Notes: a model not told the origin generated them from the letters alone. Shown: positions 8,802 through 17,415, counted from the first letter of the stretch. The stretch: 64,000 bases of DNA from JAHEEL01 sp963785245 (GCA_963785245.1 CAWAUO010000011.1:62001-126000); one strand, 5' to 3'. Made by a program: numbers and translations.

Positions 8802-8990
8802 ACAGAAGAGGCGGGTCCGGGAGGACAACCAGGAACGTCACTGAATCCAGCGTGGCCGGCCTCACATCCTGATCACCGGCTCTTCGGATCGGTCACTCCC
8901 GAACCCGACACCAAACCCACACGCACCCGAGCCGAGACGGCTCCGGCTCGAATCAACGCGCCCCCAAACAAACCACTCGACACAAAGAGG

Positions 8991-9007
8991 CTTCGATATG
9001 GGCGGGC
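8991..9007 (+). repeat. Dispersed GCCGAYATGGGCGG-type repeat, divergent copy
   Basis: CTTCGATATGGGCGGGC matches the core of the repeat found eight more times up to 18.2 kb, but the upstream CAGGTGC part is not conserved here. It lies just downstream of the IS110 element, before the DUF1214 remnant. Confidence 0.5.
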
Positions 9008-9030
9008 GTGTGACGCTATTTGAGGTCGAT

Positions 9031-9256
9031 CTAGCTGACCTTCTCGATCTCGGGCAGGGTGAAGATTTCCTCGTCGAACCAGTCGGCTCCGGGTCCGTAG
9101 AGGCGGATGTACAGGAACCAGCCGCGCCCCGGAATGGTCTCGACCCGATAGCTCTCCCAGCCCGCAGGCGGTGTCGGTGCGGCGAAGATCCACACGGAGC
9201 CATCGTCGTTCGTCTTCAGGTCGGGTGTTGCCCGCGATCCGATCGTGGGGCTGCAT
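9031..9256 (-). pseudogene. C-terminal remnant of a DUF1214 (DUF1254-type) protein
   Basis: About 72 codons match the C-terminal end of DUF1254/DUF1214 proteins. They read DDGSVWIF, then PAGWESYRV, then PGRGWFLYIRLYGPGADWF and end TLPEIEKVS with a stop at 9031. The rest of the gene is missing: upstream, on the minus strand, the sequence runs into the 5' region of an intact DUF1254/DUF1214 gene on the opposite strand. This looks like a decayed duplicate left by rearrangement among the flanking insertion sequences. It has no start codon or ribosome-binding site of its own. Confidence 0.65.
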
Positions 9257-9339
9257 GGGACGAATGACGTTGGGCCCTGGGCGTAATAGCGTCGACGATG
9301 CATGCTGATGGCGAGCTCTTGAGAATCAAGGAGGCTGTG

Positions 9340-10677
9340 ATGGTTGAGAGTCGTTTGTCGTCGGAGGAGATTGCTGCAATCGCGGAGGAGGCGTACGTCT
9401 TTTCGTTTCCGATGTTGATGGGGTACCGCGCGTGCTTTGGAGCGTTCTTGGTGCCGTCGCTGCCGTCCTACAGCGGCCCGATGAACGAGATCCACGGCGA
9501 GCCGGTGACGCTCGACCACAACTACAAGGACGTCATCTCACCCAACGCGGACACGCCGTACTCATCTGCGGCGCTGGACCTCCGAGTCGAACCCCTGGTG
9601 CTGACCGTGCCGGCGGTGACCGACCGCTACTACGTGATGCAGCTGGTGGATCTGTTCGGGACGAATCCGCACTTCGTCGGCTCGCGAGCTACCGGTTCGG
9701 ACGACGGGTCCTACCTGCTGGTCGGTCCCGGGTTCACTGGCGACGTGCCGGAAGGGTTCACCGACGTTCTGCGATTCGAGACCGATTTAGTGATCGTGAT
9801 CGGACGGAGCCAACTGCTGGGCCCCGACGATGTCGAGACCCTGCGTCCGATCATGGACGCCTACCGCCTCGAGACGCTCTCGGCGCATCTCGGCAGCGAA
9901 GCGCCGACCGCGCCGGCGTTCGATTGGCCGGTGTGGGACGACGAGGCATCACGCGACGAACGGTTCATCGGCTTCGTCAACCGTCTGCTCGAATGGTGCC
10001 AGCCCCCACATCCGGATGAGGAGGCGGTGTTCGAGCGTTTCGCTCTGGCCGGCATCGGCGCCGGGTTGGTGTTCGACGACGATGACCTCGACGACGACAC
10101 CCGCGCTGCGCTTCGCTCCGGAGTTGCCCGGGCACGCGCGAAGATGGCTGACAAGGCTGGCCATCTCGGCGACAAGGTCAATGGATGGATGGCCATCGAT
10201 GCATTTGGAGACCGCGAGTTCTTCGACGGCGACTACCTGCTGCGAGCAGCCGGGGCGATGGCTGGATGGGGCGGCAACGACAAGATCGAGGCGTTCTACC
10301 CGATGACCAGTACGGACAGCGACAGCCAACCGCTGTCGGGTGATAGCGCGTACCGACTGCGGTTCGACACGCTTCCGCCGGCGAAGGCGTTCTGGTCGGT
10401 CACGATATACGACACGTCCTACGACGGCGTCGCCGGATACCTGGTCGACAACACGATCGGCCGTTACCTCATCAACTCGACCACGACCGGCCTGATGTTC
10501 GGCGATGACGGATCGCTGACGATCCACATACAGCACGACGAACCTGACACCGAGGCAGGAACGGCGAACTGGCTACCGGCGCCCCCAGGCCCGTTCTATC
10601 TAGCGATGCGCATCTACTGGCCCGAACCCGAAGCGCTCGACGGCACATGGGAGCCGCCACCTGTCAACCGCGTCTGA
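9340..10677 (+). CDS. DUF1254/DUF1214 domain protein
   Basis: This is a complete DUF1254-DUF1214 protein of about 445 residues. The N-terminal DUF1254 part includes AYVFSFPMLMGYR and SPNADTPYSSAALDL near residues 17 and 68; the C-terminal DUF1214 part includes KAFWSVTIYD and ends PFYLAMRIYWPEPEALDG. The biochemical role of the family is unknown. A GGAGG sequence lies six bases before the ATG at 9340, which decides the start over an earlier in-frame ATG at 9298. No signal peptide is visible, so it is probably cytosolic. It is isolated between two IS110 elements and may be cargo of a rearranged mobile region. Confidence 0.88.
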   Translation: MVESRLSSEEIAAIAEEAYVFSFPMLMGYRACFGAFLVPSLPSYSGPMNEIHGEPVTLDHNYKDVISPNADTPYSSAALDLRVEPLVLTVPAVTDRYYVMQLVDLFGTNPHFVGSRATGSDDGSYLLVGPGFTGDVPEGFTDVLRFETDLVIVIGRSQLLGPDDVETLRPIMDAYRLETLSAHLGSEAPTAPAFDWPVWDDEASRDERFIGFVNRLLEWCQPPHPDEEAVFERFALAGIGAGLVFDDDDLDDDTRAALRSGVARARAKMADKAGHLGDKVNGWMAIDAFGDREFFDGDYLLRAAGAMAGWGGNDKIEAFYPMTSTDSDSQPLSGDSAYRLRFDTLPPAKAFWSVTIYDTSYDGVAGYLVDNTIGRYLINSTTTGLMFGDDGSLTIHIQHDEPDTEAGTANWLPAPPGPFYLAMRIYWPEPEALDGTWEPPPVNRV

Positions 10678-10782
10678 GGACTCTTCCAGTCTCGGGCTAT
10701 CACCGGTCTGATGATGGCGACGCGCGATCTCGTGCGCCTGGCCAAGCGCGTACGTGCCGAAATACTGAGAGGGCGGAGACAG

Positions 10783-10818
10783 CCGCCCATATCCGGCTGG
10801 GAGGGATGATGTGGTTGG
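10783..10818 (-). repeat. Dispersed repeat at the left end of IS110 copy 2
   Basis: CCGCCCATATCCGGC at 10783-10797, the inverted form of the dispersed repeat, runs directly into TGGGAGGGATGATGTGG, the presumed left end of IS110 copy 2. Nearly the same composite recurs at 18202-18234 with no transposase attached. Confidence 0.6.
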
Positions 10819-11994
10819 TGGTGTACGCCCCGGTTGGGCGGTGGATCTCCGGTTGAGCCGATACAAGCAGTTCGGTTGGGTCCGTTCCGCCGTCCCGGTG
10901 GCGTGTGCCACCCCTTTGCCCATACTCGAGTGAAAGGGGCAGCCATGTCGATGGTATCCGGAGTGGTTGGCGGTGTGGACACCCATGCCGACGTTCACGT
11001 CGCCGCGGCAGTTGATCGCAACGGCGGCGTGTTGGGGATCGAGTCGTTCCCGGCCGACGCTGGCGGCTATGAGGCGTTGGTGGGTTGGCTGGTCGGGTTC
11101 GGTGCGGTGCTGCGGGTCGGGGTGGAGGGCACCGGTTCGTACGGGGTCGGTCTGTCCCGGTTCCTCCACGACCTGGATGTCGACGTCGTCGAGGTCGATC
11201 GGCCGAACCGGCAGGCCCGCCGCCGGTTGGGGAAGCCTGATCCGGTCGACGCCGTTGCGGCGGCGAGGGCCGCACTGTCCGGGTCGGCCAGGGTGACACC
11301 GAAGCGGCGTGACGGTCCGGTCGAACAGATACGGGTCTTGTTGGTTGCTCGCCGTTCGGCACGTCAGCAACGGATCGCGACGCTGAACCAGCTGCGGCAA
11401 CTCGTCATCTGTGCACCCGACGAGATCCGGGTCCGATACAAGGATCGATACAAGACCGGACTCGTCACGGAGGCCGCTCGAATGAAGCCCGCAAAGGAAA
11501 CGACCCGGGGACGTATACGACCAACGTCGTGATCCGCAACCTCGCCCAGCGTATCCAACACCTCAACGTCGAGATGCGCAGCATCGACAACGCCCTTGCC
11601 GGTCTCATCGAACAGACCGCGCCATCGCTGTTCGCCCTCTACGGCGTCGGAGTCGACACCGCCGCGTCGCTGCTCGTCGCAGCCGGCGACAACCCCGACC
11701 GGCTGGATTCGGAACGGTCATGGGCGCACCTGTGCGGCGTCACCCCGATCCACGGCCGGGTGCGGCTCAACCGAGGCGGCGACCGGCAAGCAAACGCTGC
11801 GCTCTACCGCATCGTGCTCACCCGCATGGCATCCGACGACCAGACCCGCGACTACGTGCGACGGCGGCGAGCCCAAGGGTTGAGCACCGCAGAGATCATG
11901 CGCTGCCTGAAACGCTACGTCGCCCGCCAAACGTTCAAACACCTCCCCCGAGCGGCGCAAGGACATGGGTGGGGTCTGACCCAATAATCCGGCT
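10799..11994 (+). mobile_element. IS110-family element (copy 2)
   Basis: An IS110 transposase with a frame break is bracketed by the direct repeat ATCCGGCT at 10791-10798 and 11987-11994. The repeat is consistent with recombination at a CT core and marks the likely ends. The 5' non-coding part is about 146 bases, shorter than in copy 1, and could hold a bridge RNA or a truncated one. The protein differs strongly from copy 1, so these are separate lineages and not a recent duplication. Confidence 0.6.
10945..11987 (+). CDS. IS110-family transposase (frame break)
   Basis: The N-terminal RuvC-like domain carries GGVDTHADVH (Asp), VEGTGSYG (Glu) and GKPDPVDA (Asp pair), followed by the coiled linker RRSARQQRIATLNQLRQ. 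At about 11490-11500 the frame ends prematurely, and the C-terminal Transposase_20 domain continues in another frame with YGVGVDTAASLL and HLCGVTPIHGRVRLNRGG. Reading across the break restores KGNDPGTYTTNVVIRNLA, so a one-base indel explains it. The start ATG at 10945 follows an AAAGGGG ribosome-binding site. Programmed frameshifting is not a known feature of this family, so the copy is either inactive or mis-sequenced. Confidence 0.88.
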
Positions 11995-12331
11995 GACGCG
12001 CCAAGAAGCGCCGTCCTCAAAAAGAACTGTCGACCCCACCCACCAACCCAAACCAGGGCGGTGTGACCAAATACGAGCCTGCCCACCACAGTGTGGCCCC
12101 TCCCCGTCCTGTCCACCCAACCCGCAAGCACCTCGACATACGAGCTTCATTCTGGGCGGCCGGACGGGCAGCCCGTATGTGCCGATCTGGGTGCTCAAAG
12201 AGTCCGGCGGTGTCCTCGGTTGTCGGTGGTTCGTGCCCCGTATGCCGGTGACTCTGTCCGCATCCACGGGATCTCTGGCAGCGATGTCCTCCAACATGCG
12301 GTTTCTTTGACGGGCGTGACGGCGCGCCCTA
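11995..12331. other. Gene-free stretch
   Basis: No convincing gene lies in these 337 bases between IS110 copy 2 and the SRPBCC gene. TGTGCCGATCTGGGTG at about 12176-12191 is a weak match to the dispersed repeat of this region; I do not count it. Confidence 0.5.
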
Positions 12332-12778
12332 TTAGCTTGAGGCCCCGGACCCTTCCAGGATTTCCTTGAGCCTTGTCAGGTCTGCGCGGACGCGACGGCT
12401 GAACGCCCATTTGATCGGCACCGTGAATGGCCGATAGACGGCGGTCAAGTCTGCATCAGCGTGGTACGTGAACTTGGTCCCGGTCCCTGCGTCTTCGACA
12501 AGCCGATAGCCGTGAGCGGAGAGAGGACCCGAGACTGTGCGGAAGGCGATCTTGCATCCAGGCTCGTACTCGACAATCTCGGCCTCGGTAGCCATATCGC
12601 GACCCATGAAACGCATCACTTCTCGAGTTCGCGCTCCGATCGAGACACGGCCCGGCGGGTCGTGAAGCATCCCTGATACTCCAGAACGCCAATGTGGATC
12701 GTTCTCGTAGTCGCTCACATAGGCGAAGACGTCGTCCCTGGGACGATCGATCAGAACGGTGCCCGACACGGAAGTCAT
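12332..12778 (-). CDS. SRPBCC (polyketide cyclase/START-like) family protein
   Basis: A 148-residue SRPBCC-fold protein that probably binds a small hydrophobic ligand in the cytosol. Family features are the N-terminal IDRPRDDVFAYVSDYENDPHW helix-grip start, the central strand pattern, and the C-terminal long helix RRVRADLTRLKEILE. The natural ligand is unknown. It starts at ATG 12778 and stands alone among other small accessory genes; the dispersed repeat lies 130 bases upstream of its start. Confidence 0.85.
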   Translation of the reverse strand: MTSVSGTVLIDRPRDDVFAYVSDYENDPHWRSGVSGMLHDPPGRVSIGARTREVMRFMGRDMATEAEIVEYEPGCKIAFRTVSGPLSAHGYRLVEDAGTGTKFTYHADADLTAVYRPFTVPIKWAFSRRVRADLTRLKEILEGSGASS

Positions 12779-13405
12779 GCGCCCAACCTACCGCGAAGGA
12801 CGAAGGTAGCTCGTCCACGCGGACCACCGGCCCGGCACAGGAGGAGTCCCCAAACACTGCCCACCCAAATCCGGCAACGTCAGCGATTGAAACCGGCTTC
12901 CACGACCACCCATAGGTGCCGTTGTGGGCAGGGTCAGCGAGGAGGTGGCAGCAACCAGAACGGCGCGACGCGGCAACGTCCCACCCGTTCAGTGGGGATG
13001 GGCCGTTGAGGCACGTCCTCTTCGGAGCGCACGCTGTCTCGGTACGTCTTCCATTTGCCCTTGGTTTGGTCTTCCGCGGCTGCAGAGTCCGAGCGTGCCC
13101 ACGGAGCCGTTGTCGAGGCCGCAGTACTTCCAAGAGTCCCCAGCGGTCTGAACCCGCGACTCGTACCGTTCGCGCTCCGGGTCGTTGTCAGTCAACCCGC
13201 TGAAGGCACACTCCGACCTGGCATGAGACCCAGCCTGCATCCTATTGGTGTTGCACTCACCCTCCGTGTCTCGGTTGTCGCTTCTGGGTTGACTGGCTCG
13301 GTCGCTTCGGCACGACGCCTGTTGAGAACAGCACCTGCAGCCTTCCCTCTGTGCGTGATCGGTCACCATTTGGCAGGTTCGACCGACGCGACGTCGAGAG
13401 AGGAC
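12779..13405. other. Gene-poor stretch, possibly an eroded gene
   Basis: About 630 bases carry no gene I recognise. On the minus strand near 13010-13200 there is a protein-like stretch split over two frames, with WKYCGLDNGSVGTL in one frame and KGKWKTYRDSVRSEE in another. This may be an eroded gene but has no start or recognisable family. One copy of the dispersed repeat is at 12908-12930. Confidence 0.4.
12908..12930 (+). repeat. Dispersed repeat copy A
   Basis: CCCATAGGTGCCGTTGTGGG fits CAYAGGTGCCGAYATGGGCGG with several mismatches. The outer CCCA and TGGG can pair as a short stem. It lies between the SRPBCC gene and the cupin gene. Confidence 0.55.
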
Positions 13406-13858
13406 ATGTGGACTGACGACAACCTGATGGTGCTCAATCCTGAGGATCAGAGAGCGCGGGGGAACATCACGCCACTCATGGCAGCATCCGAATCCGTCGG
13501 TGGGTGGGGCGCTGTCCTGGTGACCGGGAAGCGAGGAACCTCGGGCCGGACACACATCCATCGAGGAGAGTCCGAGGCCTTCTTCATCATTGACGGAGAA
13601 ATGGATCTGTGTGGGTCCACCTCGGTAACCCCATTGGTTCCTGGCGCCTTCGCCCTCGTCCCGCCCGATACCGAACATGGCCTCAGGATCACCAGTGAGG
13701 AGGCCACGTGGCTCGCCATCTGGCCGTCGGCACTGGACGGGTTGATCGATGACCTCGAAGACGCACACGCACGGGGGCACGTCGGTCAAGAGACCCTCGA
13801 TGAGATTCGCAGCAGACACGGGATGGAAACGGGCGGACCCATCACTCATCTCGACTGA
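13406..13858 (+). CDS. Cupin-domain protein
   Basis: A single-domain cupin of 150 residues. Cupin motif 1 is HIHRGESEAFFIIDGE (two His and a Glu as metal ligands) near residue 51; motif 2 is PGAFALVPPDTEHGL near residue 77. It may be an isomerase, dioxygenase or binding protein; nothing nearby identifies a substrate. I chose ATG 13406 because AGAGAGGA lies just upstream and the frame before it shows no conserved residues. The C-terminal 35 residues form a helical tail. Confidence 0.85.
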   Translation: MWTDDNLMVLNPEDQRARGNITPLMAASESVGGWGAVLVTGKRGTSGRTHIHRGESEAFFIIDGEMDLCGSTSVTPLVPGAFALVPPDTEHGLRITSEEATWLAIWPSALDGLIDDLEDAHARGHVGQETLDEIRSRHGMETGGPITHLD

Positions 13859-13970
13859 AGCGACGGTTGCCACGCGGTCACACAACCCAACGGTTCCTAC
13901 AACATAGACGCCACCATGTGCGGGCATGCGCGTCAGCGCGTAGGGTCGTGGGAACCGTCCAGGGAGGTAT

Positions 13971-14348
13971 GTGGTGGGTGAGAGTCATCCTGGTGAGGCG
14001 AGCAAGCTGTTTGAGGAGCGATTCGCCGCCGGGGATCTTGACGGGTTGATGGACCTCTCTGAGGACGGTGCCGTCTTCACCAACGCCCAAGGAGCCCACG
14101 AAGGACCCGATGCGATCCGCGAGGTGCTCGCTGTGTACCTCGCCACGGGAGCATCCATCGCTATGAACGAGTCGGTGGCGTTCGAAGCCGGGGAGCGAGC
14201 GCTTGTCCACTGGGCATGGACCATGAGCTTCCCAGATGAGCGCGTCGCGGAGGGGGCAACCGCAGAGGTCCTTCGCCGCCAGCCTGACGGGTCATGGAAG
14301 TTCCCTATCGACAACCCTGACGGCCCAGCTCTCATCAGCCACGCCTGA
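13971..14348 (+). CDS. SnoaL-like (NTF2 fold) protein
   Basis: This 125-residue protein has the NTF2-like pattern of SnoaL and ketosteroid-isomerase relatives: an N-terminal helix (ASKLFEERFAAGDLDGLMDL), then GAVFTNAQGAHEGPDAIREVL, and ending with RRQPDGSWKFPIDNPDGP. It probably binds or isomerises a small hydrophobic compound; the substrate is unknown. The GTG at 13971 follows AGGGAGG at 13961-13967, which supports the start. The next repeat copy lies 22 bases after its stop. Confidence 0.85.
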   Translation: MVGESHPGEASKLFEERFAAGDLDGLMDLSEDGAVFTNAQGAHEGPDAIREVLAVYLATGASIAMNESVAFEAGERALVHWAWTMSFPDERVAEGATAEVLRRQPDGSWKFPIDNPDGPALISHA

Positions 14349-14369
14349 CTCACAGACTCATAGCCGCGG

Positions 14370-14390
14370 CATAGGTGCCGACATGGGCGG
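14370..14390 (+). repeat. Dispersed repeat copy B
   Basis: CATAGGTGCCGACATGGGCGG is a near-perfect copy, placed between the SnoaL-like gene stop and the convergent alpha/beta hydrolase stop. Confidence 0.75.
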
Positions 14391-14391
14391 C

Positions 14392-15240
14392 CTACTCCGC
14401 TTCGCCGTTGCACGTCTCTTGGAGGACACGCTGAACCTCTGGGAGGGCCACAAACCCGGAGGTCAGATCTCGATCGTTGTGATCAGCGTCTTCGACGAGA
14501 ACGAGCGCCTTGGGATCGTTCGCGGCGTCGAACACCTGGATTGACTGTTCTACGGGGACGGTTCGGTCGGCGGACCCAGCAACGACGAGTACCGGAGCTT
14601 CCACCAGACCGATCGTTTCCAAGTTCGGGAAGTCATCCCAGATGAGACGCCCGATTGGGAGGAAGGGAACTCGGGCGGCCGCCACATCGGCAAGCGAAGT
14701 GAACGGTGACCGCAGAATGAGCAGTGCCGGTGTCTCGACAAGCGACACGGCGACCGCCACGCCAGCCCCAAGGGACTCACCGAGGTACACCACCTTGTCT
14801 TGGTCAACGTCCGGTCGCGCCCTCACATACCGGCTAGCGGCGAGTCCATCGGCCCTCAACCCTTGCTCGGACGGACTGCCACTATTGCCCCCGTACCCGC
14901 GGTAGTCGAAGAGGACGACAGCGAACCCCGCGTTTGACAAGTTCTCGGCGAGCGAGAGGCGGTCAGTGCGATTCCCGCCGTTGCCGTTGAACACCACCAC
15001 GGTGCACGGTGTATCTCGATCGGACGGCGGTATGAACCAACCTGAGAGAAGCGTTCCGTCAGCCGATCGGATCGCAATCGACTCGGCGTTGAGCATCTCG
15101 GCAGGCGCAGCGATGCTGGCGGATGGGAAGTAGATCAATCGGCGTTGGAGGAGGAGCAGTCCGACAACGGCGACCACGGCGATCAGCAATGCTGCAACTG
15201 CCATGCGAGCAATCCATCTCCGACGACGCGTCTCGATCAC
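14392..15240 (-). CDS. Alpha/beta hydrolase, membrane-anchored (BEM46/ABHD13-like)
   Basis: A 282-residue alpha/beta hydrolase with an N-terminal membrane anchor (MAVAALLIAVVAVVGLLLLQ). The oxyanion segment is VVVFNGNGGNR near residue 80, and the nucleophile elbow is LGESLGAGVA near residue 153 with Ser in GESLG. The acid is probably the Asp of GSADRTVP and the base the His of EDADHND. This pattern matches the BEM46/ABHD13 group, probably an esterase or thioesterase on the outer face of the membrane. Substrate unknown. Its stop abuts repeat copy B. Confidence 0.88.
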   Translation of the reverse strand: MIETRRRRWIARMAVAALLIAVVAVVGLLLLQRRLIYFPSASIAAPAEMLNAESIAIRSADGTLLSGWFIPPSDRDTPCTVVVFNGNGGNRTDRLSLAENLSNAGFAVVLFDYRGYGGNSGSPSEQGLRADGLAASRYVRARPDVDQDKVVYLGESLGAGVAVAVSLVETPALLILRSPFTSLADVAAARVPFLPIGRLIWDDFPNLETIGLVEAPVLVVAGSADRTVPVEQSIQVFDAANDPKALVLVEDADHNDRDLTSGFVALPEVQRVLQETCNGEAE

Positions 15241-15346
15241 CGCCCAAGGCTACGCCCAGAACAGTGCAAGCCGTCTCGAACCGAGCCCTCCCAACTCCCC
15301 GGCCACAGCCGGCAACATGGACGATCCGGTCTCCGCCTTCTGGTCG

Positions 15347-15365
15347 CCCAGGTGCCGATATGGCG
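15347..15365 (+). repeat. Dispersed repeat copy C, interrupted by the ISL3 end
   Basis: GCCCAGGTGCCGATAT matches the repeat and then runs into GGCGCTCTTCTGAC, which looks like an ISL3 terminal repeat starting at 15362. The element appears to sit inside the repeat. Confidence 0.6.
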
Positions 15366-16360
15366 CTCTTCTGACATATCTGTGGGTCAGGTTCGGCCTG
15401 GCAGTCGGGGTGGGTGGGCTCCTAGGGCGAGGAGTGCGAGGGCGATGAGGGGTTGGGGTCCGTGGAATCCGTAGGCGATGCGGGTGAGCAATCGGATCTT
15501 GGTGTTGGTGGATTCGATGAGTCCCTGGTTGAGATCATGTTCGAGGTTGGCGTCGATGGCGTCGCGGTGTTTGGTGATCTTCTTGGCGAGATGGGTGAAG
15601 GCGGGGAGTTGTGACCGGCGTGCCCATGACAACCATTGGTCGAGCGCTTCTTGGCCTTCTTCTCCTTTCACAGAGAATACGTAGCGGAGTCCTTCTTTGA
15701 GGAGGTAGGCACGCCACAGTCTGGGATCTGTTTTGGCGATCCACTCGAGTTGCTGGTGTTGCAGCTCGTTGAGGTCTTCGGGGTTCTTCCAGAGGGCGTA
15801 GCGGGAGCGGGCGATCTGACGGGAATCGCCGACGGTGCGTCCTCTACGGCCTGGTGATTCTTTGACCCTGCGGCCTTTGGCCTGGTTCCAGGCTCGGCGC
15901 CGTTCCACATCGAGGGCTTCGATGGCCCAAGCAACGACATGGAAGGGGTCGGCGCAGCGGATCGCATTGGGAGCACGACGAGCCACGACCCGGGCGATCC
16001 ACTCGGCCATGTCAGCCGAAACATGAGTAATCGCCTGGGCCCGGTCGTCACCGAGCTCGTCGAAGAAGACATCCAACGCTGCTTCGCTGCGACCTGGCCC
16101 GGCCCAGACCAGCCGGCCGGTGTCATGGTCGACAACCACGATCAGATACCGGTGTCCCCGCTTATAGGAGATCTCATCGATTCCGATCCGTCGTAGCCCC
16201 TCGAGACGATCCACCCTCGCTGCAACATCATCATTGACTCGGGTGACGATCGCTCCGATGGTCCGCCACGCCACCCGCAGCAGGTGACAGGTCGCACTCT
16301 TGGAAGTCCGCACCGTGAGCCAGGCTGCCATCGCGTCGAAATCACGGGTGTGGCCGGTGC
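15362..16360 (-). mobile_element. ISL3-family element, truncated
   Basis: The 3' end of the element has a plausible ISL3 terminal repeat (GGCGCTCTTCTGACATATC) at 15362. The other end is missing: the transposase loses its zinc-finger N-terminus and joins the dispersed repeat at about 16355-16372. The element is therefore a decayed remnant. The 8-base GCCGATAT flanks it on both sides, but this is part of the repeat and is not necessarily a target duplication. Confidence 0.65.
15387..16360 (-). pseudogene. ISL3-family transposase, N-terminally truncated
   Basis: About 320 residues of an ISL3 transposase remain, from HTRDFDAMAAWLTVRTSK to the C-terminus ending GAHPPRLPGRT. The catalytic DDE core is present: the first Asp is in IGIDEISYKRGHRYL, the second in HVSADMAEW, and the Glu in NQGLIESTNTKIR. 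The N-terminal region with the CxxC zinc finger and helix-turn-helix is absent. The native start would have continued through a VPWARHGAGHTR-type sequence; here it switches at GTGHTR into unrelated DNA. The protein is very unlikely to work. Confidence 0.8.
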
Positions 16361-16372
16361 CGATATGGGCGG
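16356..16372 (+). repeat. Dispersed repeat copy D at the ISL3 truncation junction
   Basis: GGTGCCGATATGGGCGG is an exact core copy. The 5' truncation of the ISL3 transposase falls at this repeat, and the residual protein frame reads straight through it. Confidence 0.7.
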
Positions 16373-16395
16373 TCGAGCGCATCGGGGATTGAACG

Positions 16396-16776
16396 CTACT
16401 GGCTGACACTCGCGAAGAACGAGAACGTTTCCTCGGGCGGCTCGTCCTCCCAGGTTCGGTGGTAGACGAACCGCACCTCACACTCACCGGACCCCTGTGC
16501 CGCCAACGTCCCGGTCCACTCCCCGCCCCCTCCGACCAGGTCGGCGTCGACCTCCTCGCAGACGGACTCGCCTCGTGCCGTTATCACAGCGGGATCGAAC
16601 TCGACGAGTTCCCAACTGAATCCGGTGGTCGCGTTTCCCGCAAGCGTGATCTCAATCTCATCTCCCGACCGCAGCGCCACACGGGTTCCGTCATCTTCCG
16701 GACCCAATGAGCGGCTTGCGCTGCACCCGGCAACCGTCACAGCTGGCAATGCCAGCAGGGCGAAGACGCGAATCAT
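16396..16776 (-). CDS. Chagasin-like (I42) protease-inhibitor lipoprotein
   Basis: A small lipoprotein of about 126 residues with a hydrophobic leader and lipobox VAGC near residue 17. The mature part matches the inhibitor I42 (chagasin) family of cysteine-protease inhibitors: GNATTGFSWEL (the NPTTG loop, first residue varied), a GGGGEWTGTLAAQGSGE loop and an RTWEDEPPEE loop equivalent to RPWE. It would be tethered outside the membrane. ATG 16776 is preferred over the TTG at 16794 because GGAGGT lies just upstream. It is divergent from the GNAT gene across repeat copy E. Confidence 0.82.
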   Translation of the reverse strand: MIRVFALLALPAVTVAGCSASRSLGPEDDGTRVALRSGDEIEITLAGNATTGFSWELVEFDPAVITARGESVCEEVDADLVGGGGEWTGTLAAQGSGECEVRFVYHRTWEDEPPEETFSFFASVSQ

Positions 16777-16862
16777 GATCCACCTCCACGTCAAGCATGC
16801 CTCCCAGGACGCAGTCGATCAAGAGGCGTACGGTCACTCCTCCAGTCGACCGCCGGGGGACG

Positions 16863-16883
16863 CACAGGTGCCGATACGGGCGG
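16863..16883 (+). repeat. Dispersed repeat copy E
   Basis: CACAGGTGCCGATACGGGCGG has one change in the ATAT core. It lies in the divergent promoter region between the inhibitor lipoprotein and the GNAT gene, 17 bases before the GNAT start. Confidence 0.75.
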
Positions 16884-16899
16884 GCTGTATCCTGGGGCG

Positions 16900-17415
16900 G
16901 TGGGACTGTCCAGCCGTGATCGAGCAGTTGTCGGAGAAGCATCCGAGACAGATATTGATGCGTTGGCTGAGTTCTTCATGGCTGCGTGGCGACAATCTGG
17001 ACCTGATGCTCCAGGATTCGCCGGGGCGAGCGACGAAGTCATTGCCGAGCTAGCGACGCGTGACGCTATTCGCGAGCGGATCGGGGGACCGGACCGGCGA
17101 ATGTTCCTTGCATGGGAGAACGGACGAGTTGTTGGGTTCGCAGCCGCGAAACGAGTCGACACCGACTCGGTCGAGTTGGCGGGCATCATCGTGCTGCCGT
17201 CATGCACTGGTCGGGGTGTTGGCGCTGAGCTTGTCAATGAGGCTCTTCGCTCAGCAAGGAGCGAGTCGTATCGGTCGGTGATCGTTCGCACGGAGACTAC
17301 GAACGACTCGGCACGCGCGTTCTACGAGGCTCTGGGATTCGTGCTTGAAAGGTCCACGATTGAGCACGTCGACGACATCTCGGTTGAGGTGTGGGAGCTT
17401 TCTCGCGATCTCTAG
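16900..17415 (+). CDS. GNAT-family N-acetyltransferase
   Basis: A 171-residue GNAT acetyltransferase. The acetyl-CoA-binding loop is VLPSCTGRGVGAELVNEAL near residue 97 (R/QxxGxG/A pattern as GRGVGA), followed by the NDSARAFYEALGFV segment typical of motif B. It should transfer an acetyl group from acetyl-CoA to an amine; the acceptor is unknown. The GTG at 16900 lies soon after the repeat and gives a normal family length. No partner gene is linked. Confidence 0.88.
   Translation: MGLSSRDRAVVGEASETDIDALAEFFMAAWRQSGPDAPGFAGASDEVIAELATRDAIRERIGGPDRRMFLAWENGRVVGFAAAKRVDTDSVELAGIIVLPSCTGRGVGAELVNEALRSARSESYRSVIVRTETTNDSARAFYEALGFVLERSTIEHVDDISVEVWELSRDL

Larger units (their letters stand above)
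7526..8870 (+). mobile_element. IS110-family element (copy 1)
   Basis: The element comprises about 240 bases of 5' non-coding DNA, one IS110 transposase gene and a short 3' tail. The short direct repeat CCTGAT at 7523-7528 and 8868-8873 brackets it, which fits the core-dinucleotide recombination of this family and its lack of long terminal inverted repeats. The left boundary is also supported by similarity of ATGATGTGG at 7531-7539 to the left end of copy 2. The boundaries are inferred and could be off by a few bases. Confidence 0.6.

Noticed and set aside
11480..11540. Programmed frameshift in IS110 copy 2
   Set aside because: No slippery heptamer or downstream stem was seen, and frameshifting is not known in this family; similar breaks occur in many non-transposon genes here.
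12989..13927. Minus-strand ORF of 312 codons
   Set aside because: It overlaps the cupin gene, has no family signal over most of its length, and lacks a plausible start.
15349..16367. Eight-base target duplication GCCGATAT of the ISL3 element
   Set aside because: The octamer is part of the dispersed repeat, and the right end of the element is missing, so it proves nothing.
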